64,000 nt of DNA from assembly GCA_037893225.1 (NCBI GenBank), contig JAZGUH010000103.1, forward strand, positions 7,130,001-7,194,000, given 5' to 3'. Position 1 is the first letter of the stretch, and each line of letters begins with the position of its first letter. Source of the stretch: Hippasteria phrygiana (Eukaryota > Echinodermata > Asteroidea > Valvatida > Goniasteridae). The notes beneath the pieces were generated by a model, which saw only the letters and a program-made list of their open reading frames with translations, searched no databases and was not told the origin of the DNA. The position numbers were made by a program, and so were the translations under genes. Shown in pieces: positions 1 to 10,938 of the stretch.

Positions 1-183
1 TCCGGCTGAACGTTGGTCTGAAGAGCTGGATATTTGTCTGGATGTTGCTGAGAAGTCACTCTTTCCAACAGTATCAAGATTGTGCGCAATTTCGTTCAAG
101 ATCGGGTCGAAAAACGGCGTCATTTGGGGCCCAAATTGCGTGGTGGGGGTGTCGGCTAGTCCTATTGTATAGGACTAGCAGTT
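1..183 (+). repeat. Partial class h monomer at left edge
   Basis: The window opens inside a monomer at about monomer position 57. It has GTTGG instead of GTGGG at positions 68-72, AAGATC, AAATTGC and the hairpin end. The GTTGG variant occurs elsewhere only at 4317 and 6707, in the last unit of each copy of the 2,390-bp decamer. This edge monomer is therefore probably the end of another decamer copy to the left. Like the 6638 unit, it is followed by a class q monomer. Confidence 0.9.
155..179. other. Perfect 11-bp inverted repeat (hairpin end of class h), first copy
   Basis: Arms GCTAGTCCTAT and ATAGGACTAGC flank a 3-base loop, TGT. Other perfect copies start at 633, 2068, 3024, 4458, 5414, 6848, 8043, 12105, 13539, 16642, 17120, 18790, 19268, 27638, 28116, 28594, 30982, 31460, 31938, 34566, 35044, 35522, 38150, 38628, 39106, 39584, 40062, 41015, 41493, 43405, 43883, 46511, 46989, 47467, 47945, 48423, 50093, 50571, 52239, 52717, 53672, 53911, 54389, 56060, 56777, 57255, 58926 and 62510, making 49 perfect sites. 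Ordinary monomers have TAGCATG in place of the right arm and lack the dyad. It could extrude as a cruciform or bind a dimeric protein. It has no U-tract, so it is not a bacterial-type terminator. Confidence 0.85.
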
Positions 184-329
184 ATGCGGGAATGCAGACA
201 AATTAGTATGAAAAACCTACTCGCTTATCTCGGCCACTATCCGGCTGAACGTGGGTCTGAAGAGCTGGATATTTGTCTGGATGTTGCTGAGAAGTCACTC
301 TTTCCAACAGTATCAAGATTGTGCGCAAT

Positions 330-345
330 TTCGTTCAACATCGGG
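330..345 (+). other. CENP-B-box-like motif, first full copy (one per most monomers)
   Basis: TTCG at 330-333, A at 338 and CGGG at 342-345 give TTCG-N4-A-N3-CGGG. The mammalian CENP-B box core is TTCG-N4-A-N2-CGGG, so this motif has one extra base between the A and CGGG. It recurs at monomer positions 147-162 throughout the array. The AAC/AAG switch lies inside the variable spacer and leaves the defined bases intact. It is lost where TTTCG becomes TTCCG, as in the monomers starting at 662, 2335, 3292, 4725, 5682, 8310, 10460, 21209, 21688, 22644, 23123, 24559, 25515, 54656, 57522, 60387 and 61344. The similarity is visible; any binding is inference, and chance similarity is possible. Confidence 0.4.
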
Positions 346-1393
346 TCGAAAAACGGCGTCATTTGGGGCCCAAGTTGCGTGGTGGGGGTGTCGGCTAGTC
401 CCATTGTATAACATGTGCAGTTATGCGGGAATGCAGAAAGATTACTTCGAAAAACCTACTCGCTTATCTCGACCACTATCCGGCTGAACGTGGGTCTGAA
501 GAGCTGGATATTTGTCTGGATGTTGCTGAGAAGTCACTCTTTCCAACAGTATCAAGATTGTGCGCAATTTCGTTCAAGATCGGGTCGAAAAACGGCGTCA
601 TTTGGGGCCCAAATTGCGTGGTGGGGGTGTCGGCTAGTCCTATTGTATAGGACTAGCAGTTATGCGGGAATGCAGAAAAATTACTTCGAAAAACCTACTC
701 GCTTATCTCGGCCACTATCCGGCTGAACGTGGGTCTGAAGAGCTGGATATTTGTCTGGATGTTGCTGAGAAGTCACTCTTTCCAACAGTATCAAGATTGT
801 GCGCAATTCCGTTCAACATCGGGTCGAATAAACGGCGTCATTTGGGGCCCAAGTTGCGTGGTGGGGGTGTCGGCTAGTCCAATTGTATAGCATGTGCAGT
901 TATGCGGGAATGCAGAAAGATTACTTCGAAAAACCTACTCGCTTATCTCGGCCACTATCCGGCTGAACGTGGGTCTGAAGAACTGGATATTTGTCTGGAT
1001 GTTGCTGAGAAGTCACTCTTTCCAACAGTATCAAGATTGTGCGCAATTTCGTTCAACATCGGGTCGAAAAACGGCGTCATTTGGGGCCCAAGTTGCGTGG
1101 TGGGGGTGTCGGCTAGTCCCATTGTATAGCATGTGCAGTTATGCGGGAATGCAGAAAGATTACTTCGAAAAACCTACTCGCTTATCTCGGCCACTATCCG
1201 GCTGAATGTGGGTCTGAAGAGCTGGATATTTGTCTGGATGTTGCTGAGAAGTCACTCTTTCCAACAGTATCAAGATTGTGCGCAATTTCGTTCAAGATCG
1301 GGTCGAAAAACGGCGTCATTTGGGGCCCAAGTTGCGTGGTGGGGGTGTCGGCTAGTCCATTGTATAGCATGTGCAGTTATGCGGGAATGCAGA

Positions 1394-1399
1394 AAGCTT
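1394..1399. other. AAGCTT (HindIII) site defining class d, first of 38
   Basis: Class d monomers read GAAAGCTTAC where others read GAAAGATTAC. I count 38 such units, spaced 956 bp apart in regular family A runs. All 38 follow a monomer shortened to 238 or 237 bp. The site therefore marks a fixed c-d pair and would give a 956-bp ladder in regular family A DNA. Confidence 0.88.
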
Positions 1400-2096
1400 A
1401 CTTCGAAAAACCTACTCGCTTATCTCGGCCACTATCCGGCTGAACGTGGGTCTGAAGAGCTGGATATTTGTCTGGATGTTGCTGAGAAGTCACTCTTTCC
1501 AACAGTATCAAGATTGTGCGCAATTTCGTTCAAGATCGGGTCGAAAAACGGCGTCATTTGGGGCCCAAGTTGCGTGGTGGGGGTGTCGGCTAGTCCCATT
1601 GTATAGCATGTGCAGTTATGCGGGAATGCAGAAAGATTACTTCGAAAAACCTACTCGCTTATCTCGGCCACTATCCGGCTGAACGTGGGTCTGAAGAGCT
1701 GGATATTTGTCTGGATGTTGCTGAGAAGTCACTCTTTCCAACAGTATCAAGATTGTGCGCAATTTCGTTCAACATCGGGTCGAATAAACGGCGTCATTTG
1801 GGGCCCAAGTTGCGTGGTGGGGGTGTCGGCTAGTCCCATTGTATAACATGTGCAGTTATGCGGGAATGCAGAAAGATTACTTCGAAAAACCTACTCGCTT
1901 ATCTCGGCCACTATCCGGCTGAACGTGGGTCTGAAGAGCTGGATATTTGTCTGGATGTTGCTGAGAAGTCACTCTTTCCAACAGTATCAAGATTGTGCGC
2001 AATTTCGTTCAAGATCGGGTCGAAAAACGGCGTCATTTGGGGCCCAAATTGCGTGGTGGGGGTGTCGGCTAGTCCTATTGTATAGGACTAGCAGTT

Positions 2097-4486
2097 ATGC
2101 CGGAATGCAGAAAAATTACTTCGAAAAACCTACTCGCTTATCTCGGCCACCATTCGGCTGAACTTAGGTCTGAGGAGCTGTATATTGGTCTGGATGTTGC
2201 TGAGAAGTCACTCTTTCCAACAGTATCAAGATTGTGCGCAATTTCGTTCAACATCGGGTCGAAAAACGGCGTCATTTGGGGCCCAAGTTGCGTGGTGGGG
2301 GTGTCGGCTAGTCCATTGTATAGCATGTGCAGTTATGCGGGAATGCAGAAAGATTACTTCGAAAAACCTACTCGCTTATCTCGGCCACTATCCGGCTGAA
2401 CGTGGGTCTGAAGAGCTGGATATTTGTCTGGATGTTGCTGAGAAGTCACTCTTTCCAACAGTATCAAGATTGTGCGCAATTCCGTTCAACATCGGGTCGA
2501 ATAAACGGCGTCATTTGGGGCCCAAGTTGCGTGGTGGGGGTGTCGGCTAGTCCAATTGTATAGCATGTGCAGTTATGCGGGAATGCAGAAAGATTACTTC
2601 GAAAAACCTACTCGCTTATCTCGGCCACTATCCGGCTGAACGTGGGTCTGAAGAACTGGATATTTGTCTGGATGTTGCTGAGAAGTCACTCTTTCCAACA
2701 GTATCAAGATTGTGCGCAATTTCGTTCAACATCGGGTCGAAAAACGGCGTCATTTGGGGCCCAAGTTGCGTGGTGGGGGTGTCGGCTAGTCCCATTGTAT
2801 AGCATGTGCAGTTATGCGGGAATGCAGAAAGATTACTTCGAAAAACCTACTCGCTTATCTCGGCCACTATCCGGCTGAATGTGGGTCTGAAGAGCTGGAT
2901 ATTTGTCTGGATGTTGCTGAGAAGTCACTCTTTCCAACAGTATCAAGATTGTGCGCAATTTCGTTCAAGATCGGGTCGAAAAACGGCGTCATTTGGGGCC
3001 CAAATTGCGTGGTGGGGGTGTCGGCTAGTCCTATTGTATAGGACTAGCAGTTATGCGGGAATGCAGACAAATTAGTATGAAAAACCTACTCGCTTATCTC
3101 GGCCACTATCCGGCTGAACGTGGGTCTGAAGAGCTGGATATTTGTCTGGATGTTGCTGAGAAGTCACTCTTTCCAACAGTATCAAGATTGTGCGCAATTT
3201 CGTTCAACATCGGGTCGAAAAACGGCGTCATTTGGGGCCCAAGTTGCGTGGTGGGGGTGTCGGCTAGTCCCATTGTATAACATGTGCAGTTATGCGGGAA
3301 TGCAGAAAGATTACTTCGAAAAACCTACTCGCTTATCTCGGCCACTATCCGGCTGAACGTGGGTCTGAAGAGCTGGATATTTGTCTGGATGTTGCTGAGA
3401 AGTCACTCTTTCGAACAGTATCAAGATTGTGCGCAATTCCGTTCAACATCGGGTCGAATAAACGGCGTCATTTGGGGCCCAAGTTGCGTGGTGGGGGTGT
3501 CGGCTAGTCCAATTGTATAGCATGTGCAGTTATGCGGGAATGCAGAAAGATTACTTCGAAAAACCTACTCGCTTATCTCGGCCACTATCCGGCTGAACGT
3601 GGGTCTGAAGAGCTGGATATTTGTCTGGATGTTGCTGAGAAGTCACTCTTTCCAACAGTATCAAGATTGTGCGCAATTTCGTTCAACATCGGGTCGAAAA
3701 ACGGCGTCATTTGGGGCCCAAGTTGCGTGGTGGGGGTGTCGGCTAGTCCCATTGTATAGCATGTGCAGTTATGCGGGAATGCAGAAAGATTACTTCGAAA
3801 AACCTACTCGCTTATCTCGGCCACTATCCGGCTGAACGTGGGTCTGAAGAGCTGGATATTTGTCTGGATGTTGCTGAGAAGTCACTCTTTCCAACAGTAT
3901 CAAGATTGTGCGCAATTTCGTTCAAGATCGGGTCGAAAAACGGCGTCATTTGGGGCCCAAGTTGCGTGGTGGGGGTGTCGGCTAGTCCATTGTATAGCAT
4001 GTGCAGTTATGCGGGAATGCAGAAAGATTACTTCGAAAAACCTACTCGCTTATCTCGGCCACTATCCGGCTGAACGTGGGTCTGAAGAGCTGGATATTTG
4101 TCTGGATGTTGCTGAGAAGTCACTCTTTCCAACAGTATCAAGATTGTGCGCAATTTCGTTCAACATCGGGTCGAAAAACGGCGTCATTTGGGGCCCAAGT
4201 TGCGTGGTGGGGGTGTCGGCTAGTCCCATTGTATAGCATGTGCAGTTATGCGGGAATGCAGAAAGATTACTTCGAAAAACCTACTCGCTTATCTCGGCCA
4301 CTATCCGGCTGAACGTTGGTCTGAAGAGCTGGATATTTGTCTGGATGTTGCTGAGAAGTCACTCTTTCCAACAGTATCAAGATTGTGCGCAATTTCGTTC
4401 AAGATCGGGTCGAAAAACGGCGTCATTTGGGGCCCAAATTGCGTGGTGGGGGTGTCGGCTAGTCCTATTGTATAGGACTAGCAGTT
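2097..4486 (+). repeat. 2,390-bp decamer higher-order unit, copy 1
   Basis: Ten monomers start at 2097 s, 2335 a (TTCCG), 2575 b, 2814 c/h hybrid, 3053 q, 3292 a (TTTCGAAC and TTCCG), 3532 k, 3771 k (238 bp), 4009 k and 4248 h (GTTGG). The same ten follow immediately at +2,390. By eye, identity runs from 1928-4490 to 4318-6880 with no difference. Shared private marks are ATGCCGG at 2097, TTTCGAAC at about 3411 and GTTGG at 4317, so the duplication postdates these mutations. Confidence 0.93.
3532..3770 (+). repeat. Reference monomer (consensus-like class k, 239 bp)
   Basis: This unit carries the commonest base at every diagnostic site and serves as the coordinate standard. Landmarks by monomer position: ATGCGGGAATGC 1-12; TTCGAA (BstBI) 24-29; class c/b/s variable block 54-91; a CENP-B-box-like motif 146-163, with TTCG at 147-150 and CGGG at 159-162; the AAC/AAG switch at 156; A5 tract 166-170, where class a gains a T; GGGCCC (ApaI) 183-188; the AAG/AAA switch at 191; G5 run 201-205; variable tail 216-230; TGCAGTT 233-239. 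Composition by hand count is 50 C, 67 G and 14 CpG in 239 bp. A 9-mer, TCGAAAAAC, occurs twice, at 25-33 and 163-171. No substantial internal subrepeat is visible. Confidence 0.93.
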
Positions 4487-6876
4487 ATGCCGGAATGCAG
4501 AAAAATTACTTCGAAAAACCTACTCGCTTATCTCGGCCACCATTCGGCTGAACTTAGGTCTGAGGAGCTGTATATTGGTCTGGATGTTGCTGAGAAGTCA
4601 CTCTTTCCAACAGTATCAAGATTGTGCGCAATTTCGTTCAACATCGGGTCGAAAAACGGCGTCATTTGGGGCCCAAGTTGCGTGGTGGGGGTGTCGGCTA
4701 GTCCATTGTATAGCATGTGCAGTTATGCGGGAATGCAGAAAGATTACTTCGAAAAACCTACTCGCTTATCTCGGCCACTATCCGGCTGAACGTGGGTCTG
4801 AAGAGCTGGATATTTGTCTGGATGTTGCTGAGAAGTCACTCTTTCCAACAGTATCAAGATTGTGCGCAATTCCGTTCAACATCGGGTCGAATAAACGGCG
4901 TCATTTGGGGCCCAAGTTGCGTGGTGGGGGTGTCGGCTAGTCCAATTGTATAGCATGTGCAGTTATGCGGGAATGCAGAAAGATTACTTCGAAAAACCTA
5001 CTCGCTTATCTCGGCCACTATCCGGCTGAACGTGGGTCTGAAGAACTGGATATTTGTCTGGATGTTGCTGAGAAGTCACTCTTTCCAACAGTATCAAGAT
5101 TGTGCGCAATTTCGTTCAACATCGGGTCGAAAAACGGCGTCATTTGGGGCCCAAGTTGCGTGGTGGGGGTGTCGGCTAGTCCCATTGTATAGCATGTGCA
5201 GTTATGCGGGAATGCAGAAAGATTACTTCGAAAAACCTACTCGCTTATCTCGGCCACTATCCGGCTGAATGTGGGTCTGAAGAGCTGGATATTTGTCTGG
5301 ATGTTGCTGAGAAGTCACTCTTTCCAACAGTATCAAGATTGTGCGCAATTTCGTTCAAGATCGGGTCGAAAAACGGCGTCATTTGGGGCCCAAATTGCGT
5401 GGTGGGGGTGTCGGCTAGTCCTATTGTATAGGACTAGCAGTTATGCGGGAATGCAGACAAATTAGTATGAAAAACCTACTCGCTTATCTCGGCCACTATC
5501 CGGCTGAACGTGGGTCTGAAGAGCTGGATATTTGTCTGGATGTTGCTGAGAAGTCACTCTTTCCAACAGTATCAAGATTGTGCGCAATTTCGTTCAACAT
5601 CGGGTCGAAAAACGGCGTCATTTGGGGCCCAAGTTGCGTGGTGGGGGTGTCGGCTAGTCCCATTGTATAACATGTGCAGTTATGCGGGAATGCAGAAAGA
5701 TTACTTCGAAAAACCTACTCGCTTATCTCGGCCACTATCCGGCTGAACGTGGGTCTGAAGAGCTGGATATTTGTCTGGATGTTGCTGAGAAGTCACTCTT
5801 TCGAACAGTATCAAGATTGTGCGCAATTCCGTTCAACATCGGGTCGAATAAACGGCGTCATTTGGGGCCCAAGTTGCGTGGTGGGGGTGTCGGCTAGTCC
5901 AATTGTATAGCATGTGCAGTTATGCGGGAATGCAGAAAGATTACTTCGAAAAACCTACTCGCTTATCTCGGCCACTATCCGGCTGAACGTGGGTCTGAAG
6001 AGCTGGATATTTGTCTGGATGTTGCTGAGAAGTCACTCTTTCCAACAGTATCAAGATTGTGCGCAATTTCGTTCAACATCGGGTCGAAAAACGGCGTCAT
6101 TTGGGGCCCAAGTTGCGTGGTGGGGGTGTCGGCTAGTCCCATTGTATAGCATGTGCAGTTATGCGGGAATGCAGAAAGATTACTTCGAAAAACCTACTCG
6201 CTTATCTCGGCCACTATCCGGCTGAACGTGGGTCTGAAGAGCTGGATATTTGTCTGGATGTTGCTGAGAAGTCACTCTTTCCAACAGTATCAAGATTGTG
6301 CGCAATTTCGTTCAAGATCGGGTCGAAAAACGGCGTCATTTGGGGCCCAAGTTGCGTGGTGGGGGTGTCGGCTAGTCCATTGTATAGCATGTGCAGTTAT
6401 GCGGGAATGCAGAAAGATTACTTCGAAAAACCTACTCGCTTATCTCGGCCACTATCCGGCTGAACGTGGGTCTGAAGAGCTGGATATTTGTCTGGATGTT
6501 GCTGAGAAGTCACTCTTTCCAACAGTATCAAGATTGTGCGCAATTTCGTTCAACATCGGGTCGAAAAACGGCGTCATTTGGGGCCCAAGTTGCGTGGTGG
6601 GGGTGTCGGCTAGTCCCATTGTATAGCATGTGCAGTTATGCGGGAATGCAGAAAGATTACTTCGAAAAACCTACTCGCTTATCTCGGCCACTATCCGGCT
6701 GAACGTTGGTCTGAAGAGCTGGATATTTGTCTGGATGTTGCTGAGAAGTCACTCTTTCCAACAGTATCAAGATTGTGCGCAATTTCGTTCAAGATCGGGT
6801 CGAAAAACGGCGTCATTTGGGGCCCAAATTGCGTGGTGGGGGTGTCGGCTAGTCCTATTGTATAGGACTAGCAGTT
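4487..6876 (+). repeat. 2,390-bp decamer higher-order unit, copy 2
   Basis: Monomer starts are 4487 s, 4725 a, 4965 b, 5204 c/h, 5443 q, 5682 a, 5922 k, 6161 k (238), 6399 k and 6638 h (GTTGG). Each lies exactly 2,390 bp after its partner in copy 1, with the same private marks. The order breaks at 6877, where a class q unit replaces the expected class s unit. The exchange junction therefore lies in the shared hairpin region at about 6845-6881. Confidence 0.93.
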
Positions 6877-8309
6877 ATGCGGGAATGCAGACAAATTAGT
6901 ATGAAAAACCTACTCGCTTATCTCGGCCACTATCCGGCTGAACGTGGGTCTGAAGAACTGGATATTTGTCTGGATGTTGCTGAGAAGTCACTCTTTCCAA
7001 CAGTATCAAGATTGTGCGCAATTTCGTTCAACATCGGGTCGAAAAACGGCGTCATTTGGGGCCCAAGTTGCGTGGTGGGGGTGTCGGCTAGTCCCATTGT
7101 ATAGCATGTGCAGTTATGCGGGAATGCAGAAAGATTACTTCGAAAAACCTACTCGCTTATCTCGGCCACTATCCGGCTGAATGTGGGTCTGAAGAGCTGG
7201 ATATTTGTCTGGATGTTGCTGAGAAGTCACTCTTTCCAACAGTATCAAGATTGTGCGCAATTTCGTTCAAGATCGGGTCGAAAAACGGCGTCATTTGGGG
7301 CCCAAGTTGCGTGGTGGGGGTGTCGGCTAGTCCATTGTATAGCATGTGCAGTTATGCGGGAATGCAGAAAGCTTACTTCGAAAAACCTACTCGCTTATCT
7401 CGGCCACTATCCGGCTGAACGTGGGTCTGAAGAGCTGGATATTTGTCTGGATGTTGCTGAGAAGTCACTCTTTCCAACAGTATCAAGATTGTGCGCAATT
7501 TCGTTCAAGATCGGGTCGAAAAACGGCGTCATTTGGGGCCCAAGTTGCGTGGTGGGGGTGTCGGCTAGTCCCATTGTATAGCATGTGCAGTTATGCGGGA
7601 ATGCAGAAAGATTACTTCGAAAAACCTACTCGCTTATCTCGGCCACTATCCGGCTGAACGTGGGTCTGAAGAGCTGGATATTTGTCTGGATGTTGCTGAG
7701 AAGTCACTCTTTCCAACAGTATCAAGATTGTGCGCAATTTCGTTCAACATCGGGTCGAATAAACGGCGTCATTTGGGGCCCAAGTTGCGTGGTGGGGGTG
7801 TCGGCTAGTCCCATTGTATAACATGTGCAGTTATGCGGGAATGCAGAAAGATTACTTCGAAAAACCTACTCGCTTATCTCGGCCACTATCCGGCTGAACG
7901 TGGGTCTGAAGAGCTGGATATTTGTCTGGATGTTGCTGAGAAGTCACTCTTTCCAACAGTATCAAGATTGTGCGCAATTTCGTTCAAGATCGGGTCGAAA
8001 AACGGCGTCATTTGGGGCCCAAATTGCGTGGTGGGGGTGTCGGCTAGTCCTATTGTATAGGACTAGCAGTTATGCCGGAATGCAGAAAAATTACTTCGAA
8101 AAACCTACTCGCTTATCTCGGCCACCATTCGGCTGAACTTAGGTCTGAGGAGCTGTATATTGGTCTGGATGTTGCTGAGAAGTCACTCTTTCCAACAGTA
8201 TCAAGATTGTGCGCAATTTCGTTCAACATCGGGTCGAAAAACGGCGTCATTTGGGGCCCAAGTTGCGTGGTGGGGGTGTCGGCTAGTCCATTGTATAGCA
8301 TGTGCAGTT
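6877..8309 (+). repeat. Six monomers repeating the 0.9-2.3 kb order
   Basis: Starts are 6877 (q start with the class b GAACTGG site), 7116 c, 7354 d, 7593 a (ending CCCATTGTATAAC), 7833 h and 8072 s (ATGCCGG). These match 902-2334 at an offset of 5,975 bp, including the unusual class a end and the ATGCCGG mark. The 6877 unit joins a family B start to a family A body, so a past crossover or conversion lies between monomer positions 27 and 81. Confidence 0.9.
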
Positions 8310-10221
8310 ATGCGGGAATGCAGAAAGATTACTTCGAAAAACCTACTCGCTTATCTCGGCCACTATCCGGCTGAACGTGGGTCTGAAGAGCTGGATATTT
8401 GTCTGGATGTTGCTGAGAAGTCACTCTTTCCAACAGTATCAAGATTGTGCGCAATTCCGTTCAACATCGGGTCGAATAAACGGCGTCATTTGGGGCCCAA
8501 GTTGCGTGGTGGGGGTGTCGGCTAGTCCAATTGTATAGCATGTGCAGTTATGCGGGAATGCAGAAAGATTACTTCGAAAAACCTACTCGCTTATCTCGGC
8601 CACTATCCGGCTGAACGTGGGTCTGAAGAACTGGATATTTGTCTGGATGTTGCTGAGAAGTCACTCTTTCCAACAGTATCAAGATTGTGCGCAATTTCGT
8701 TCAACATCGGGTCGAAAAACGGCGTCATTTGGGGCCCAAGTTGCGTGGTGGGGGTGTCGGCTAGTCCCATTGTATAGCATGTGCAGTTATGCGGGAATGC
8801 AGAAAGATTACTTCGAAAAACCTACTCGCTTATCTCGGCCACTATCCGGCTGAATGTGGGTCTGAAGAGCTGGATATTTGTCTGGATGTTGCTGAGAAGT
8901 CACTCTTTCCAACAGTATCAAGATTGTGCGCAATTTCGTTCAAGATCGGGTCGAAAAACGGCGTCATTTGGGGCCCAAGTTGCGTGGTGGGGGTGTCGGC
9001 TAGTCCATTGTATAGCATGTGCAGTTATGCGGGAATGCAGAAAGCTTACTTCGAAAAACCTACTCGCTTATCTCGGCCACTATCCGGCTGAACGTGGGTC
9101 TGAAGAGCTGGATATTTGTCTGGATGTTGCTGAGAAGTCACTCTTTCCAACAGTATCAAGATTGTGCGCAATTTCGTTCAACATCGGGTCGAAAAACGGC
9201 GTCATTTGGGGCCCAAGTTGCGTGGTGGGGGTGTCGGCTAGTCCCATTGTATAGCATGTGCAGTTATGCGGGAATGCAGAAAGATTACTTCGAAAAACCT
9301 ACTCGCTTATCTCGGCCACTATCCGGCTGAACGTGGGTCTGAAGAGCTGGATATTTGTCTGGATGTTGCTGAGAAGTCACTCTTTCCAACAGTATCAAGA
9401 TTGTGCGCAATTTCGTTCAACATCGGGTCGAATAAACGGCGTCATTTGGGGCCCAAGTTGCGTGGTGGGGGTGTCGGCTAGTCCAATTGTATAGCATGTG
9501 CAGTTATGCGGGAATGCAGAAAGATTACTTCGAAAAACCTACTCGCTTATCTCGGCCACTATCCGGCTGAACGTGGGTCTGAAGAACTGGATATTTGTCT
9601 GGATGTTGCTGAGAAGTCACTCTTTCCAACAGTATCAAGATTGTGCGCAATTTCGTTCAACATCGGGTCGAAAAACGGCGTCATTTGGGGCCCAAGTTGC
9701 GTGGTGGGGGTGTCGGCTAGTCCCATTGTATAGCATGTGCAGTTATGCGGGAATGCAGAAAGATTACTTCGAAAAACCTACTCGCTTATCTCGGCCACTA
9801 TCCGGCTGAATGTGGGTCTGAAGAGCTGGATATTTGTCTGGATGTTGCTGAGAAGTCACTCTTTCCAACAGTATCAAGATTGTGCGCAATTTCGTTCAAG
9901 ATCGGGTCGAAAAACGGCGTCATTTGGGGCCCAAGTTGCGTGGTGGGGGTGTCGGCTAGTCCATTGTATAGCATGTGCAGTTATGCGGGAATGCAGAAAG
10001 CTTACTTCGAAAAACCTACTCGCTTATCTCGGCCACTATCCGGCTGAACGTGGGTCTGAAGAGCTGGATATTTGTCTGGATGTTGCTGAGAAGTCACTCT
10101 TTCCAACAGTATCAAGATTGTGCGCAATTTCGTTCAACATCGGGTCGAAAAACGGCGTCATTTGGGGCCCAAGTTGCGTGGTGGGGGTGTCGGCTAGTCC
10201 CATTGTATAGCATGTGCAGTT
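8310..10221 (+). repeat. Family A tetramer, two copies (956 bp each)
   Basis: Two clean a-b-c-d groups start at 8310, 8550, 8789, 9027 and at 9266, 9506, 9745, 9983. Each is 240+239+238+239 = 956 bp. The first class a unit carries TTCCG, which breaks the CENP-B-like TTCG. The second carries TTTCG. No hairpin end occurs here. This is one of the best examples of the family A higher-order unit. Confidence 0.92.
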
Positions 10222-10938
10222 ATGCGGGAATGCAGAAAGATTACTTCGAAAAACCTACTCGCTTATCTCGGCCACTATCCGGCTGAACGTGGGTCTGAAG
10301 AGCTGGATATTTGTCTGGATGTTGCTGAGAAGTCACTCTTTCCAACAGTATCAAGATTGTGCGCAATTTCGTTCAAGATCGGGTCGAAAAACGGCGTCAT
10401 TTGGGGCCCAAATTGCGTGGTGGGGGTGTCGGCTAGTCCATTGTATAGCATGTGCAGTTATGCGGGAATGCAGAAAGATTACTTCGAAAAACCTACTCGC
10501 TTATCTCGGCCACTATCCGGCTGAACGTGGGTCTGAAGAGCTGGATATTTGTCTGGATGTTGCTGAGAAGTCACTCTTTCCAACAGTATCAAGATTGTGC
10601 GCAATTCCGTTCAACATCGGGTCGAATAAACGGCGTCATTTGGGGCCCAAGTTGCGTGGTGGGGGTGTCGGCTAGTCCAATTGTATAGCATGTGCAGTTA
10701 TGCGGGAATGCAGAAAGATTACTTCGAAAAACCTACTCGCTTATCTCGGCCACTATCCGGCTGAACGTGGGTCTGAAGAACTGGATATTTGTTTGGATGT
10801 TGCTGAGAAGTCACTCTTTCCAACAGTATCAAGATTGTGCGCAATTTCGTTCAACATCGGGTCGAAAAACGGCGTCATTTGGGGCCCAAGTTGCGTGGTG
10901 GGGGTGTCGGCTAGTCCCATTGTATAGCATGTGCAGTT
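10222..10938 (+). repeat. Three transitional monomers
   Basis: The 10222 unit has the class h body (AAGATC, AAATTGC) but the short TCCATTGTATAGC end instead of the hairpin, and is 238 bp. It is a hybrid with its breakpoint between monomer positions 191 and 218. The 10460 unit is class a with TTCCG. The 10700 unit is class b with a private GTTTGG (T at 10793). Confidence 0.88.

Larger units (their letters stand above)
184..2096 (+). repeat. Eight mixed monomers (q h a b c d a h)
   Basis: Monomer starts are 184 q, 423 h, 662 a, 902 b, 1141 c, 1379 d, 1618 a, 1858 h. The 902-1617 group is a family A run (b-c-d), followed by an a-type unit that ends CCCATTGTATAAC instead of the usual TCCAATTG. 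The 423 unit has a private CTCGACC (A at 472) not seen elsewhere. The 662 unit combines the AAAAATT start that follows hairpins with a class a body carrying TTCCG. Bases 928-3003 recur at 6903-8978. Confidence 0.9.

Noticed and set aside
155..179. Hairpin as an intrinsic transcription terminator or transposon inverted end
   Set aside because: No T-run follows, no coding context exists, and the dyad sits inside a satellite monomer variant with no target-site duplication or element body.
344..356. GGGTCGAAAAACGG as a Pol III B-box (tRNA-like or SINE origin)
   Set aside because: It does not fit the GWTCRANNC core, since G stands where A or T is needed, and no A-box or cloverleaf is visible upstream.
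2138..2326. 62-codon minus-strand open frame in class s monomers with short ends (also 4528, 8113, 54459, 57325, 60190, 61147)
   Set aside because: It exists only in one variant class and is lost by single-base tail differences; chance opening in a repeat.
3732..3742. GGTGGGGGTG as a G-quadruplex
   Set aside because: Only one or two runs of three or more G lie near each other, so a three-tetrad structure is not possible; a two-tetrad form would be weak.
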